This document shows positions 42,009-50,501 of a DNA stretch of 64,000 bases, one piece after another. Source of the DNA: JBNPEO01 sp050490315 (GTDB taxonomy: Bacteria; Actinomycetota; Actinomycetes; Actinomycetales; Micrococcaceae); NCBI RefSeq assembly GCF_050490315.1, contig NZ_JBNPEO010000010.1:31296-95295 (forward strand), read 5' to 3'. The notes under the pieces are model-generated. The model searched no databases and was not told the origin of the DNA. It saw only the letters and a program-made list of their open reading frames with translations. The first letter of the stretch is position 1; every line of letters begins with the position of its first letter. The position numbers and the translations under genes are program-made.

Positions 42009-43369
42009 CTAGCGCGCTGCGGAACCTTCGAGCAGCAGGCGGTACTCCTCGTCTTCGTCAGTGTTTGAATCCCGGCCCAGTGAGAGCCCAATCAACGTTA
42101 CGACGGCGGCTACCGCAACGTAGATGGCCACCGGAATCCAGGTGTTGAATTCCGAGAGCAGTATGGTGAACATCAAAGGTGCGATGGCTCCGCCGATCAC
42201 ACCAGCAAAGGTGTAGGCCAGTGAGCTACCCGTGGAGCGTAAGCGCGGGGAGAACTGTTCCACGATGAAAGCTGCCTGCGGACCGTACATAAACGAGTGC
42301 GCCATCAAGCCAAGGACAATTCCTACAATCAGCATGGGTTGGCTGTTTCCGCCCAGGACTACAAAGAAGATAAAGGTCCAAATGGCACCAGCGCCGGCTG
42401 CGATTCCGTAGACCCAGCGGCGGTTGAATCGGTCAGAAACTGCACCGGCCAGCGGGATCATAAACAGCTGGAACGCCGAACCGATCAAAACAGCAGTGAG
42501 CACCTGGTTGCGTTGGTAACCCAAGAATTGGATGCCGTAGGTGAGTGTAAATACGGTGAAGAGGGCGTAGAGCACGTCCGGGCCTACGCGGCACAAGGTG
42601 GCAGCGATCAGCGGGCGGAGTTCTTTGCGGAAGACTTCGCTCACTGGCGCATTTGGCTGATCGCCATGGGCCTCGATGGCTTTGAAGATGGGGGTGTCTT
42701 CGAGGCGCAGGCGAATCCAAAGACCGAAGCCAACCAGCAGTGCGGAGATCAAGAAAGCGATGCGCCAGCCGAAGGAAATGAATTGCTCGTTGCTGAGCGT
42801 CACGGTCAGGATGGCTAGGGCGCCGTTGGCCAGCAGGTTACCGGCGGGTGGGCCAACTTGGGCTGCGGAGGCCCAAAAGCCTCTGCGCTTGGGGTCACCA
42901 TATTCGCTGGAAAGCAGCACGGCGCCACCCCACTCGCCGCCTACGCCTACACCTTGAGCGAAGCGCAGTAGCACCAAGATGATCGGGGCTGTGATGCCAA
43001 TGCTGGCGTAACTGGGCAGGATGCCGATCAGCACTGTTGCAACGCCGATAATCATCAACGTGGTGACCAATACTCGCTTACGGCCAATGCGGTCGCCAAG
43101 GCGGCCGAACACAATTCCACCGATGGGACGGGAAACGTAACCCACCGCGTAGGTGGAGAAGGCCAGGATGGTTCCGGTCAGGGGATCTGATGATGGAAAG
43201 AAAACAATCGGAAATACGACGGCGGCAGCGGCTGAGTACACGGCGAAGTCGTACCACTCCAGCGCCGTGCCGGTGAGGGATGCGGCAAAGGCCTTGTAGA
43301 GGCCCTTGGGGCGACGGGTTTATTCGGTTGGGGTGCTGCGGCATAAGCCGGAACTGAGGCGTTGGCCAT
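42009..43369 (-). pseudogene. MHS-family MFS transporter with one-base frameshift
   Basis: From ATG 43369 (GGAGG 7 bases upstream) the frame reads MANASVPAYAAAPQPNKPVA. At the G-run 43308-43311 one base is missing, and the frame must change to continue as KGLYKAFAASLTGTALEWYD and the MHS-family core (DRIGRKRVLVTTLMIIGVAT; GEWGGAVLLSSEYGDPKRRG). About 12 spans follow. No usable start lies between the shift and LEWYD, so the gene as written is broken at its first span. A sequencing error in the homopolymer is equally possible. It would import the substrate of the neighbouring hydrolases. Confidence 0.8.
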
Positions 43370-43432
43370 GCGGGGTCCTCCATGAGTCTTTTTACGGTGA
43401 CGCCTATCACACTGGCGTTAGATGTATACATT

Positions 43433-43450
43433 ACGCATACTGGATGTACA
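43433..43450. promoter_or_regulatory. GntR operator 2
   Basis: TGTATACATTACGCATAC shares its first nine bases and overall symmetry with operator 1 at 41315-41332. It lies in the divergent region between the MHS transporter (start 43369) and the DUF2848 gene (start 43517), so one site could control both. Confidence 0.65.
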
Positions 43451-43516
43451 TTGGCGACTGTTTCTGGTTTCTAATCTGTAAATTTTCCGGCACCACCAGC
43501 ACAGAACGGATAGAAC

Positions 43517-44203
43517 ATGACTACTTTGAACTTTGAACTCCCAGACGGCACGGTTGAGGAAGTTCAGGTCAAGCACCTACTCAACGCTGGCTACGCGGGC
43601 CGTGAGCAAGATGAAGTTCAAGCCCACATTGCTGAACTGGCCGAATTGGGCATCCCTGGCCCCACCACAACCCCTGCCCTGTACCCGGTTTCGCCGTACT
43701 TGGCGCAGCAGACCTCCGAAGTCCGGGTCCAGCATGCCCGCACTTCAGGTGAAGCAGAGTGGGCCCTCATCATCGCGGAGAGCGGCGTTCTCCTCACCGT
43801 GGCTTGTGATCACACTGACCGCGAGCTTGAAGTTCACGGAGTCGCCTGGAGCAAAAACGCCAGCCCGGATGTTTTGGGACGGAAGGCTTGGCGTCTTGAT
43901 GAGGTTCGCGAGCATTTGGACCAGATCACTCTCAAGGGATGGGTGGGTCAGGGCGAGGTGGCAGACACCCTCATTCAGGACAGCTCCTTGGCCGCACTCC
44001 TGAGCCCGGACTACTGGCTCGAAGTACTCACCGAACGTGGGCTCAACCAGCCCGGCACCGTCCTGATCTCTGGCACCGTAGCCATGGCTGCCGGCGTCGA
44101 CCAGTTTGCCCGCAGCTGGAAGGTAGAGATGACGGATCCCGTCACCGGACTGTCAGTGGATGCGGCCTACGTGGTGGAAAAAATGGCCGAGCCAATCGGC
44201 TAA
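43517..44203 (+). CDS. DUF2848 family protein
   Basis: A 228-residue protein related in fold to fumarylacetoacetate hydrolase-like enzymes (DUF2848). Conserved stretches are LFNAGYAGR-like LLNAGYAGREQDEVQAHIAE, IPGPTTTPALYPVSPYLAQQ, and EWALIIAESGVLLTVACDHT. SKNASPDVLGRKAWRLDEVR follows, and the C-terminal TVLISGTVAMAAGV resembles an FAH metal-site region. The reaction is unknown. Regulation by the GntR operator and proximity to the nitrilase-family gene suggest a joint catabolic pathway for an amide- or nitrile-containing acid. Confidence 0.8.
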   Translation: MTTLNFELPDGTVEEVQVKHLLNAGYAGREQDEVQAHIAELAELGIPGPTTTPALYPVSPYLAQQTSEVRVQHARTSGEAEWALIIAESGVLLTVACDHTDRELEVHGVAWSKNASPDVLGRKAWRLDEVREHLDQITLKGWVGQGEVADTLIQDSSLAALLSPDYWLEVLTERGLNQPGTVLISGTVAMAAGVDQFARSWKVEMTDPVTGLSVDAAYVVEKMAEPIG

Positions 44204-44251
44204 TTGCCGCGGCGCGCGTAGTCCCAGCTGTCCTGGGACTACGCTGTACCT

Positions 44252-44644
44252 ATGACTGTTGTCACCATGATTTTCGCCGCCGTTGCCGGGCTATTGCACG
44301 TGTACATTTTCACGATGGAATCCATTACCTGGACTCGCCCGGCAACCTGGCAGCGTTTCAGCGTAGCCTCGCAGGCGGACGCTGAAACCACCAAAGGTCT
44401 TGCTTACAACCAAGGCTTTTACAACCTGTTTTTGGCCATTGGTGCCCTCCTCGGCGTCGTTCTGGTTATTGCCGGCCAGCCGCAGGTTGGCTGGACTCTG
44501 GTCTTTACCGCGTGTGGATCGATGCTCGCAGCAGCCCTTGTGCTCGCCTTGAGCGGCAAGCAGTACCTCCGTGCCGCAACCCTTCAAGGTACGACGCCGT
44601 TACTCGCCGTTGTGTTTGGCCTGCTTGCGTTGGGTATGGCTTAG
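44252..44644 (+). CDS. DUF1304 membrane protein
   Basis: A 130-residue protein with four hydrophobic spans (VTMIFAAVAGLLHVYIFTME; YNQGFYNLFLAIGALLGVVL; VGWTLVFTACGSMLAAALVL; TPLLAVVFGLLALGMA). The HVYIFTMESITW and NQGFYNLFLAIG motifs are typical of DUF1304. Function unknown. It stands alone, downstream of the DUF2848 gene with 48 bases between them. Confidence 0.82.
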   Translation: MTVVTMIFAAVAGLLHVYIFTMESITWTRPATWQRFSVASQADAETTKGLAYNQGFYNLFLAIGALLGVVLVIAGQPQVGWTLVFTACGSMLAAALVLALSGKQYLRAATLQGTTPLLAVVFGLLALGMA

Positions 44645-44730
44645 CCACTGCTAGCTTCTCCTGGTGGGCTGCGGCTCGGCGAATAGCCGAGGGGCTTGCG
44701 TCCTAGGGTTCTTAGTGCCACGCTCAAGAA

Positions 44731-45069
44731 ATGAGTCAGGACATCAAAGCCACAAGCGAAGATCAGTTTGCCCAAGAAGTTTCCACGGTCCGCAATGAGA
44801 AGCTTCACCGCTACGAAGTGCGAGTGGGAGATCAACTCGCCGGTTTCGCAGCGTACCTAGACAAGCCTGGGCATATTGACTTCACCCATACAGAAACCTC
44901 GGAGGACTTCCGCGGCCGCGGTTTGGCCGGTGTTCTGGTGCGGTTTGCACTCGATGACGTGGTGGCTTCAGGTAAACGCATCATTCCGCATTGCCCCTAC
45001 GTGGCCCGTTTTGTCCGCGAACACGAAGGCTACGAGCAGTACGTGGATTGGCCGCAGCCTAAAGCCTAG
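44731..45069 (+). CDS. GNAT-family N-acetyltransferase (YidJ-like)
   Basis: A 112-residue minimal GNAT protein. It shows the beta strands and acetyl-CoA pyrophosphate loop in HTETSEDFRGRGLAGVLVRF, followed by IIPHCPYVARFVREH. These marks define the small YidJ/GTLD3B-like group (about 95-115 residues). The substrate is unknown. The conserved cysteine in PHCPYV is shared across the group. Confidence 0.85.
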   Translation: MSQDIKATSEDQFAQEVSTVRNEKLHRYEVRVGDQLAGFAAYLDKPGHIDFTHTETSEDFRGRGLAGVLVRFALDDVVASGKRIIPHCPYVARFVREHEGYEQYVDWPQPKA

Positions 45070-45124
45070 TTCTCGCGCCGGGCTGGGGGTTCACACGTCT
45101 AGCTGAGCCGAATAGGGTGGCTGG

Positions 45125-45898
45125 ATGAACTCAACCGCATTGATCACAGGAGCAACCGCTGGTCTTGGCGCAGAATTTGCCCGTCAGCTCGCCCAAGCCG
45201 GTCATTCCCTCATCCTCGTTGCGCGCAACGAAGAACGACTGCAGGAAACGGCAGGGGAGCTGGAACGCCAATACGGGATCACGGCTGAGGTGATTGCCGC
45301 GGACCTCACCGACGACGGCGGTGTGGCGGCCGTCGTCGAACGTTTGAGTGACCCGGCACGGCCGGTGAGCATTCTGGTCAACAACGCCGGCTTGGGACTT
45401 CTTAAGTCCTTTGCTGAAAGCCCCATCGAGGACGAGAAGAAACACCTCAAACTGCACGTGGAAACGTCCATGGTGCTCACTCATGCCGTGCTGGAGAGCA
45501 TGCTCAGCCGGGGCGAGGGCAGGATCATCAACGTTGCAAGTGTGGCAGCATTTCTGCCTCGTGAAAGTTACTCAGCCGCAAAGGCGTGGCTGCTGAGCTT
45601 TAGCCGTTGGGCCAACCTCGCTTACAAAGCGCGGGGTGTGCAGGTCACAGCAGTCTGCCCAGGGTTCACTCACACCGAATTTCATGACCGGATGGGTATG
45701 GACAAAGGTATGGTGCCACAATTTATGTGGCTCCAGGCTGAGCAAGTGGTGCGGGAAGGCCTGGCTGACAACGTACGCGGCAAGTCAGTGTCCATCCCGT
45801 CTCAACGCTACAAAGCATTGGTGGCACTGACTCGGATCTTGCCAGACAGGATCAAATCCGGACCGGCGAGAGTGCAGAAAGCATCATTGCCCAGTTAA
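45125..45898 (+). CDS. SDR-family NAD(P)-dependent oxidoreductase
   Basis: A 257-residue classical SDR. It has TGATAGLGAEFARQLAQAGH at the N-terminus, LVNNAGLGLLKSF at about 85, the catalytic SVAAFLPRESYSAAKAWLLS with YSAAK, and a PGFTHTEF loop after it. Size and motifs match the YqjQ/DltE-like short-chain subgroup acting on lipids or unknown ketones. It is convergent with the MHS transporter; the terminator at 45905-45937 separates them. Confidence 0.9.
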   Translation: MNSTALITGATAGLGAEFARQLAQAGHSLILVARNEERLQETAGELERQYGITAEVIAADLTDDGGVAAVVERLSDPARPVSILVNNAGLGLLKSFAESPIEDEKKHLKLHVETSMVLTHAVLESMLSRGEGRIINVASVAAFLPRESYSAAKAWLLSFSRWANLAYKARGVQVTAVCPGFTHTEFHDRMGMDKGMVPQFMWLQAEQVVREGLADNVRGKSVSIPSQRYKALVALTRILPDRIKSGPARVQKASLPS

Positions 45899-45904
45899 AC
45901 GCCG

Positions 45905-45937
45905 CGGGCCTGCATTCACTGAGTGAATGCAGGCCCG
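45905..45937. terminator. Bidirectional terminator
   Basis: CGGGCCTGCATTCACT and its complement AGTGAATGCAGGCCCG form a 16-bp perfect stem with a minimal loop, between convergent SDR and transporter genes. It has no strong T-tract but is well placed to end both transcripts. Confidence 0.65.
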
Positions 45938-45968
45938 AACAAGCGGGACAACAGTTGCCAGCTACGAG

Positions 45969-47576
45969 CTAGACCTTGGCCGGTTCTCCCGGCGCTTCAG
46001 GAGTAGTTGCTGGCTGGAACGTCTCATCAAACGGCATCTCGTTGAGGTCAATCAACGGGTTCTCGTCTTGAGTGGCCACAAGTTCCTTGGCCTCCGCCAC
46101 GGAGTCCACGCTCGGCATGGAGCCGGGAAGCGGACGGTTAGCTGATTCCTTGAGGAAGTAGATGGCGATTGCACCAATGGCTGAAGTCGCCATCAGGTAG
46201 TAAGCGGGCATCATGTCGTTGCCCGTGGCTCCAATGAGGGCAGCCACAATAAACGGTGTGGTTCCACCAAAGATGGCAACGGCGAAGTTGTACGCAATGC
46301 CCATAGCGCTGTAACGGCTAGCGGTGGGGAACTGTGCTGGCAAAGCCGAAGCCAAGTTAGCCACATAGAACGTCACGGGGAATGCGATCATGGCCAGGCC
46401 CAAAAGCGTGGTCCAAATCTCGCCAACACCAATCAACATAAACGCAGGAATGGACAGGACCACGGTGCTCAATGCACCAATCCACAGCACGGGGCGGCGG
46501 CCAATCTTGTCTGACAAACGTCCGGTCAACGGGATGCACAGGCTCATAATCACCAACACGGGGATGGTGAGCAAAGTGCCGTGGAGCTCGTCGTAACCCT
46601 TGGACTCGGTCAGGTACGTAGGCATGTAGGACGTGAGAGCGTAACCAACAGTGTTAGCTGCGGCCACCAAAATCATGGCAACAATAATCGGGCGCCAGTT
46701 AGCCTTGACCACGCTGACGGGGCCCTTGGAGGCGATGTCGTCGCCGGAAATAGCTGCGTTGGCGTTGGCTTCCTGAGCGTCCAGGGTGGCTTGGAACTGC
46801 GGGGATTCCTCGATCTTGCTACGGAAGTAGACGGCGATCAGGCCCAAAGGACCGGCAACCAAGAACGGGATGCGCCAGCCCCAAGCTTCCATGGTGTCTT
46901 GGCCAAGGGTGATTTGGAGTACGGAGACCAGGGCTGCACCAAGAGCGAAACCAATGTAGGAACCCATGTCCAAGAAGCTTGCGAAAAAACCGCGGCGCTT
47001 GTCCGGAGCGTACTCGCTCACAAAGGTTGTAGCACCGGCGTACTCGCCACCGGTGGAGAAGCCCTGTACGAGCTTGAGGACAACCAGCAAAACAGCTGCC
47101 CAAATGCCGATCTGCGCGTAACCGGGCAGTACACCAACTAAGAAGGTGCTGGCGGCCATCATCATCAAGGTTGCGGCCAATACTTTCTGGCGGCCAACCT
47201 TGTCACCGAGCCAACCGAACACCACACCACCGAGCGGGCGGGCAATAAAGGTGGCAGCGAAGGTTCCCAGAAGGAACAGCGTCTGCACGGATTTGTCGGC
47301 CTCAGGGAGGAATACCGGACCCATAGTGGTGATCAAGTAGCCGAACACACCGACGTCGTACCATTCCATGGTGTTACCCACAATGGTGCCGCCGAGTGCT
47401 TTCTTCAGCATGGGCTTATCTACTACGTTTACGTCCGAGACTTTCAGACGGCGTTGGCGCAAAGGGAGTCTTAGTTTCTTGCCAGCGGACTTTCCTGGCG
47501 GCGTTGCGGCCAGATTGTCCCTAACGGTGCCATCGGCACCAAGATTCGGTTCGGAATTGCTTCGGTCATTGGGCAT
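45969..47576 (-). CDS. MHS-family (ProP/shikimate-type) MFS transporter
   Basis: A 535-residue proton symporter. A long polar N-terminus (about 65 residues) precedes the family core: GGTIVGNTMEWYDVGVFGYL at span 1, FGWLGDKVGRQKVLAATLMM in the loop after span 2, and GFSTGGEYAGATTFVSEYAP after span 4. About 12 spans are followed by an acidic C-terminal tail. Substrates in this family include osmolytes, citrate and shikimate-like acids; which one applies cannot be read here. ATG 47576 follows AGGAG with a 7-base spacer. Confidence 0.88.
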   Translation of the reverse strand: MPNDRSNSEPNLGADGTVRDNLAATPPGKSAGKKLRLPLRQRRLKVSDVNVVDKPMLKKALGGTIVGNTMEWYDVGVFGYLITTMGPVFLPEADKSVQTLFLLGTFAATFIARPLGGVVFGWLGDKVGRQKVLAATLMMMAASTFLVGVLPGYAQIGIWAAVLLVVLKLVQGFSTGGEYAGATTFVSEYAPDKRRGFFASFLDMGSYIGFALGAALVSVLQITLGQDTMEAWGWRIPFLVAGPLGLIAVYFRSKIEESPQFQATLDAQEANANAAISGDDIASKGPVSVVKANWRPIIVAMILVAAANTVGYALTSYMPTYLTESKGYDELHGTLLTIPVLVIMSLCIPLTGRLSDKIGRRPVLWIGALSTVVLSIPAFMLIGVGEIWTTLLGLAMIAFPVTFYVANLASALPAQFPTASRYSAMGIAYNFAVAIFGGTTPFIVAALIGATGNDMMPAYYLMATSAIGAIAIYFLKESANRPLPGSMPSVDSVAEAKELVATQDENPLIDLNEMPFDETFQPATTPEAPGEPAKV

Positions 47577-47838
47577 TTGTGTTCTCCTGTGGAGGTCATT
47601 TGCTTGCGACTTCTGTGTGCCCCGCTCCGGGCAGGCAATCAATTTTACGCGAAAAATAACGTTTCACCGAGTTCAATGCGGCCTTCTGGCCTGTTTTGGC
47701 GGGGTTTCGGCTGCCAATTCGCCGCTCTGAAGACTTTTTACTATGCCGTGTTTTTCCTTGATATCGCGTGGATTTTGCAGACAAATCGGAGGATTCTCTC
47801 AGGTGATTAGACTCCGTTACAAAATTGTTTGCAGATTT

Positions 47839-47908
47839 CTCCGCCGAATGGGTAGATAACGCTGTTTAGAGGTGATTCAAAGGGACATTATCTACCCATT
47901 CGGCGGAG
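47839..47908. repeat. 21-bp perfect inverted repeat in a long intergenic region
   Basis: CTCCGCCGAATGGGTAGATAA at 47839-47859 is matched by its exact complement at 47888-47908, with a 28-base loop. It lies in the gene-less stretch 47577-47991 between two divergent genes. The rest of that stretch is AT-rich and has no gene I can support. The structure could be an RNA hairpin, a MITE-like element or an operator pair. Confidence 0.55.
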
Positions 47909-47991
47909 AGGGGAGGGGCTTAGGCAGTGACATGCGGGCGGGGTAGTCCTAGGATGAGGGAACCTTCATTTCAGTGACGAAAGGAAGCACC

Positions 47992-48267
47992 ATGACAGCC
48001 CATCAGAGCTCTCCCGGCGACCAAGCGGACATCCCCGACGACGTTGCCAATCACCTCGGCGAAGCGATCAGCACGAGCAACTCACCAACGGCCCCACCGG
48101 TATCAGCAGCGAAGCCAAAGCTACCCGAGGGACAGCATTGGCCCGACGGCAATGGCAAGCACAAACACCCCAAAGACCACCTAGATTCGCATGGTCGTTC
48201 ATCCGGGGGGGCTGGCGCTAACGCCATTCACAGAACAAGTAGGCCACAGATGCCGCACTCGAACTGA
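47992..48267 (+). CDS. Small disordered hydrophilic protein
   Basis: A 91-residue protein, Ser-, Pro-, His- and Gly-rich, with no hydrophobic core (HQSSPGDQADIPDDVANHLG; KLPEGQHWPDGNGKHKHPKD). It is probably intrinsically disordered. ATG 47992 follows GAAAGG; ATG 47974 is an alternative. A strong terminator follows. No family recognised; histidine-rich segments could bind metal, but this is a guess. Confidence 0.5.
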   Translation: MTAHQSSPGDQADIPDDVANHLGEAISTSNSPTAPPVSAAKPKLPEGQHWPDGNGKHKHPKDHLDSHGRSSGGAGANAIHRTSRPQMPHSN

Positions 48268-48295
48268 CACTCAAACTACAACCCCTTAAAGCACC

Positions 48296-48329
48296 TGTGG
48301 CGGGAACAGCGTTTGCTGTTCCCGCCACA
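48296..48329. terminator. Strong bidirectional terminator
   Basis: TGTGGCGGGAACAGC-GTTT-GCTGTTCCCGCCACA is a perfect 15-bp stem with a 4-base loop between the convergent small-protein gene and fruA. Confidence 0.75.
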
Positions 48330-48349
48330 CGTGTATTCAGAAGAACTAG

Positions 48350-50407
48350 TTACGCGTTGACCGATTCTGCAGCGGTCATGTGCGCCGGCTTTTTGCCAAC
48401 GTAACGCTTGAGAGCCACCACGGCGAATGCGGAAATGATTGTTCCAACGGCCACAGCCAAGAGGAACATCAGGAACGGGTCAATGGCGAAGAATACAAAG
48501 ATTCCACCGTGCGGAGCCTTTGAAGTCACACCGGCCGCCATAACAATGGCACCCGTTGTCGCAGCGCCAACCATCGACGCCGGGATCACACGCAGCGGGT
48601 CAGCTGCGGCGAAGGGAATGGCACCTTCAGAGATAAACGATGCGCCTAGCAGCCAGGCCGCCTTACCGTTCTCATGTTCAGCAGCACTGAAGTGCTTTTT
48701 GTCCAGCGTGGTGGCCAAAGCCATGGCCAGCGGTGGCACCATACCTGCGGCCATCACGGCGGCCATAATCTGCCACGGAGCCTGGTTGGTGACGGACGCT
48801 GCACCCAAACCGGCCACTGCGAAGGCGTAAGCAACCTTGTTCACGGGGCCACCGAGGTCAAAGGCCATCATCAAGCCGAGGATGATGCCCAGAACAATGG
48901 CTGAGGCGCCAGTGAGGCCTGAGAGCCAGTCATTCAAAGCAACGGTCAGGGCCTTGATGGGTCCACCCAAAATCAGGAACATCAGACCGGACGCCACAAT
49001 CGAGGCGATCAGTGGGATGATGGCTACCGGCATCAGGCCGCGCAACCAACGAGGAGCGTTCAGGCGGCCAATGGCGTGTGCTGTGTAACCGGCCAAAAGA
49101 CCACCAACAATGCCGCCCAAGAAGCCAGCACCCATAAATCCGGCTACAGCACCGGCGGTGAAACCTGGGGCAATGCCGGGACGGTCAGCAATGGCGTACG
49201 CGATGTAACCTGCCAGCGCGGGGACCAGGAAGCCCATGGACAGGCCACCAATTTTGAACAACACAGCACCCAAGTAGGCGCCGAGCGGTCCCAGAGCTTG
49301 GGCAGGGTACTCAGAGGGCAGGTTGCCAAAGTTGTTCTCCAGCACCATTTTGTCCGCGAACTTGGTGATCTCGAAGCCACCCAGCAAGAAGCCCAGAGCA
49401 ATCAGCAAACCGCCGGCGGCAACAAAGGGGATCATGTAGGAGACACCGGTCAGCAGCGCACGCTTGAGCTTGGCGCCGATGGACTCGCTGCCCTCGGCGT
49501 CCGCATCCGACTCAGAAGAGCCCGAGCTGGCCGCCACTCGGCGAGCGTTCGGGTTTTCCGCCGCTGCAAGAGCTTCACGGATCATCACGTCAGGCTCGTC
49601 AATGCCACGTTTGACGGGGGACTGGATCACTGGCTTGCCAGCAAAGCGGTCCTTGTTGCGAACATCCACGTCAACGGCGAAGATCACGGCATCAGCAGCG
49701 GCAATTACCGCCGCGGGCAGCGGGGTGGCGCCTGAAGAACCCTGGGTTTCCACCTGAAGGTCAACACCGGCTTCCTTGGCTGCAGCAACCAGTGAATCAG
49801 CGGCCATGTACGTGTGGGCAATACCCGTGGGGCATGCCGTGACGGCGACCAAACGCTTAGGTGCCGCGCTCGCCGTCGAACCTTCAGAAACCCCTTCAGA
49901 AACCGCGGCGGCGGCAGTAGCGCCAGCAGCGGGGGTTGCCGCGTGGGCGGCCGGCTTGTCAGCAATAGCCTCGCCGACCAGCCCAACAATGTCAGCCGGG
50001 GTGGCTGCGGCGCGCAGGGCTGCGGTGAAGTCCTTTTTGATCAAAGAACGTGCCAGTTTAGAGAGCAGCTTGAGGTGTTCCTGATCGGCGCCTTCGGGGG
50101 CGGCGATAAAAAAGATCAAATCGGCAGGGCCGTCCTTAGCGCCGAAGTCCACAGGGTTTCCGAGTCGAGCCATGGCGAGCGATGGGGTCAGCACGGAAGC
50201 GGATTTACAGTGCGGGATAGCGATGCCGCCAGGGATACCTGTGGCGGTCTTCTGCTCGCGAGCAAAGGCATCGGCAAAAAGGGATTCGAGTTCCGTGGCG
50301 CGGCCGGCCGTAGCCACCTTAGTGGCAAGGGCGCGGATCACATCCGCGGGCGAATCACCCAGGTTTTGGTCGAGAATCACAAGATCCTCGGTAATGAGCT
50401 GCGTCAT
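48350..50407 (-). CDS. fruA: Fructose PTS transporter EIIABC
   Basis: A 685-residue fused phosphotransferase permease that takes up fructose as fructose 1-phosphate. The IIA domain (1 to about 150) has phospho-His66 in GGIAIPHCKS. The IIB domain (about 185-290) has phospho-Cys192 in VTACPTGIAHTYMAADSLV. The IIC membrane domain (about 320-670) starts at LLTGVSYMIPFVAAGGLLIA and includes GGPVNKVAYAFAVAGLG and the PFAAADPLRVIPASM region. Domain order A-B-C is usual in Actinobacteria. It is the last gene of the deoR-fruK-fruA operon; four 13-bp tandem repeats lie just upstream. Confidence 0.95.
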   Translation of the reverse strand: MTQLITEDLVILDQNLGDSPADVIRALATKVATAGRATELESLFADAFAREQKTATGIPGGIAIPHCKSASVLTPSLAMARLGNPVDFGAKDGPADLIFFIAAPEGADQEHLKLLSKLARSLIKKDFTAALRAAATPADIVGLVGEAIADKPAAHAATPAAGATAAAAVSEGVSEGSTASAAPKRLVAVTACPTGIAHTYMAADSLVAAAKEAGVDLQVETQGSSGATPLPAAVIAAADAVIFAVDVDVRNKDRFAGKPVIQSPVKRGIDEPDVMIREALAAAENPNARRVAASSGSSESDADAEGSESIGAKLKRALLTGVSYMIPFVAAGGLLIALGFLLGGFEITKFADKMVLENNFGNLPSEYPAQALGPLGAYLGAVLFKIGGLSMGFLVPALAGYIAYAIADRPGIAPGFTAGAVAGFMGAGFLGGIVGGLLAGYTAHAIGRLNAPRWLRGLMPVAIIPLIASIVASGLMFLILGGPIKALTVALNDWLSGLTGASAIVLGIILGLMMAFDLGGPVNKVAYAFAVAGLGAASVTNQAPWQIMAAVMAAGMVPPLAMALATTLDKKHFSAAEHENGKAAWLLGASFISEGAIPFAAADPLRVIPASMVGAATTGAIVMAAGVTSKAPHGGIFVFFAIDPFLMFLLAVAVGTIISAFAVVALKRYVGKKPAHMTAAESVNA

Positions 50408-50422
50408 TGTCAGTCCTTTGTT

Positions 50423-50474
50423 TGGTCAACAACGTTGGTCAACAACGTTGGTCGAAAACGTTGGTGGAGAACGT
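50423..50474. repeat. Four 13-bp tandem repeats between fruK and fruA
   Basis: The unit TTGGTCAACAACG is present twice exactly, then twice with changes (TTGGTCGAAAACG, TTGGTGGAGAACG). It lies in the 94 bases between fruK and fruA, close to the fruA start. It could be a regulator-binding array or slippage-prone leader sequence. It is too short and regular to be a CRISPR. Confidence 0.6.
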
Positions 50475-50501
50475 TTGGTGGGGCAGGGGTGGTGCTGAGT
50501 T

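Noticed and set aside
50423..50474. Tandem repeats considered as a CRISPR array
   Set aside because: Units of 13 bp are directly adjacent with no spacers and no cas genes nearby.
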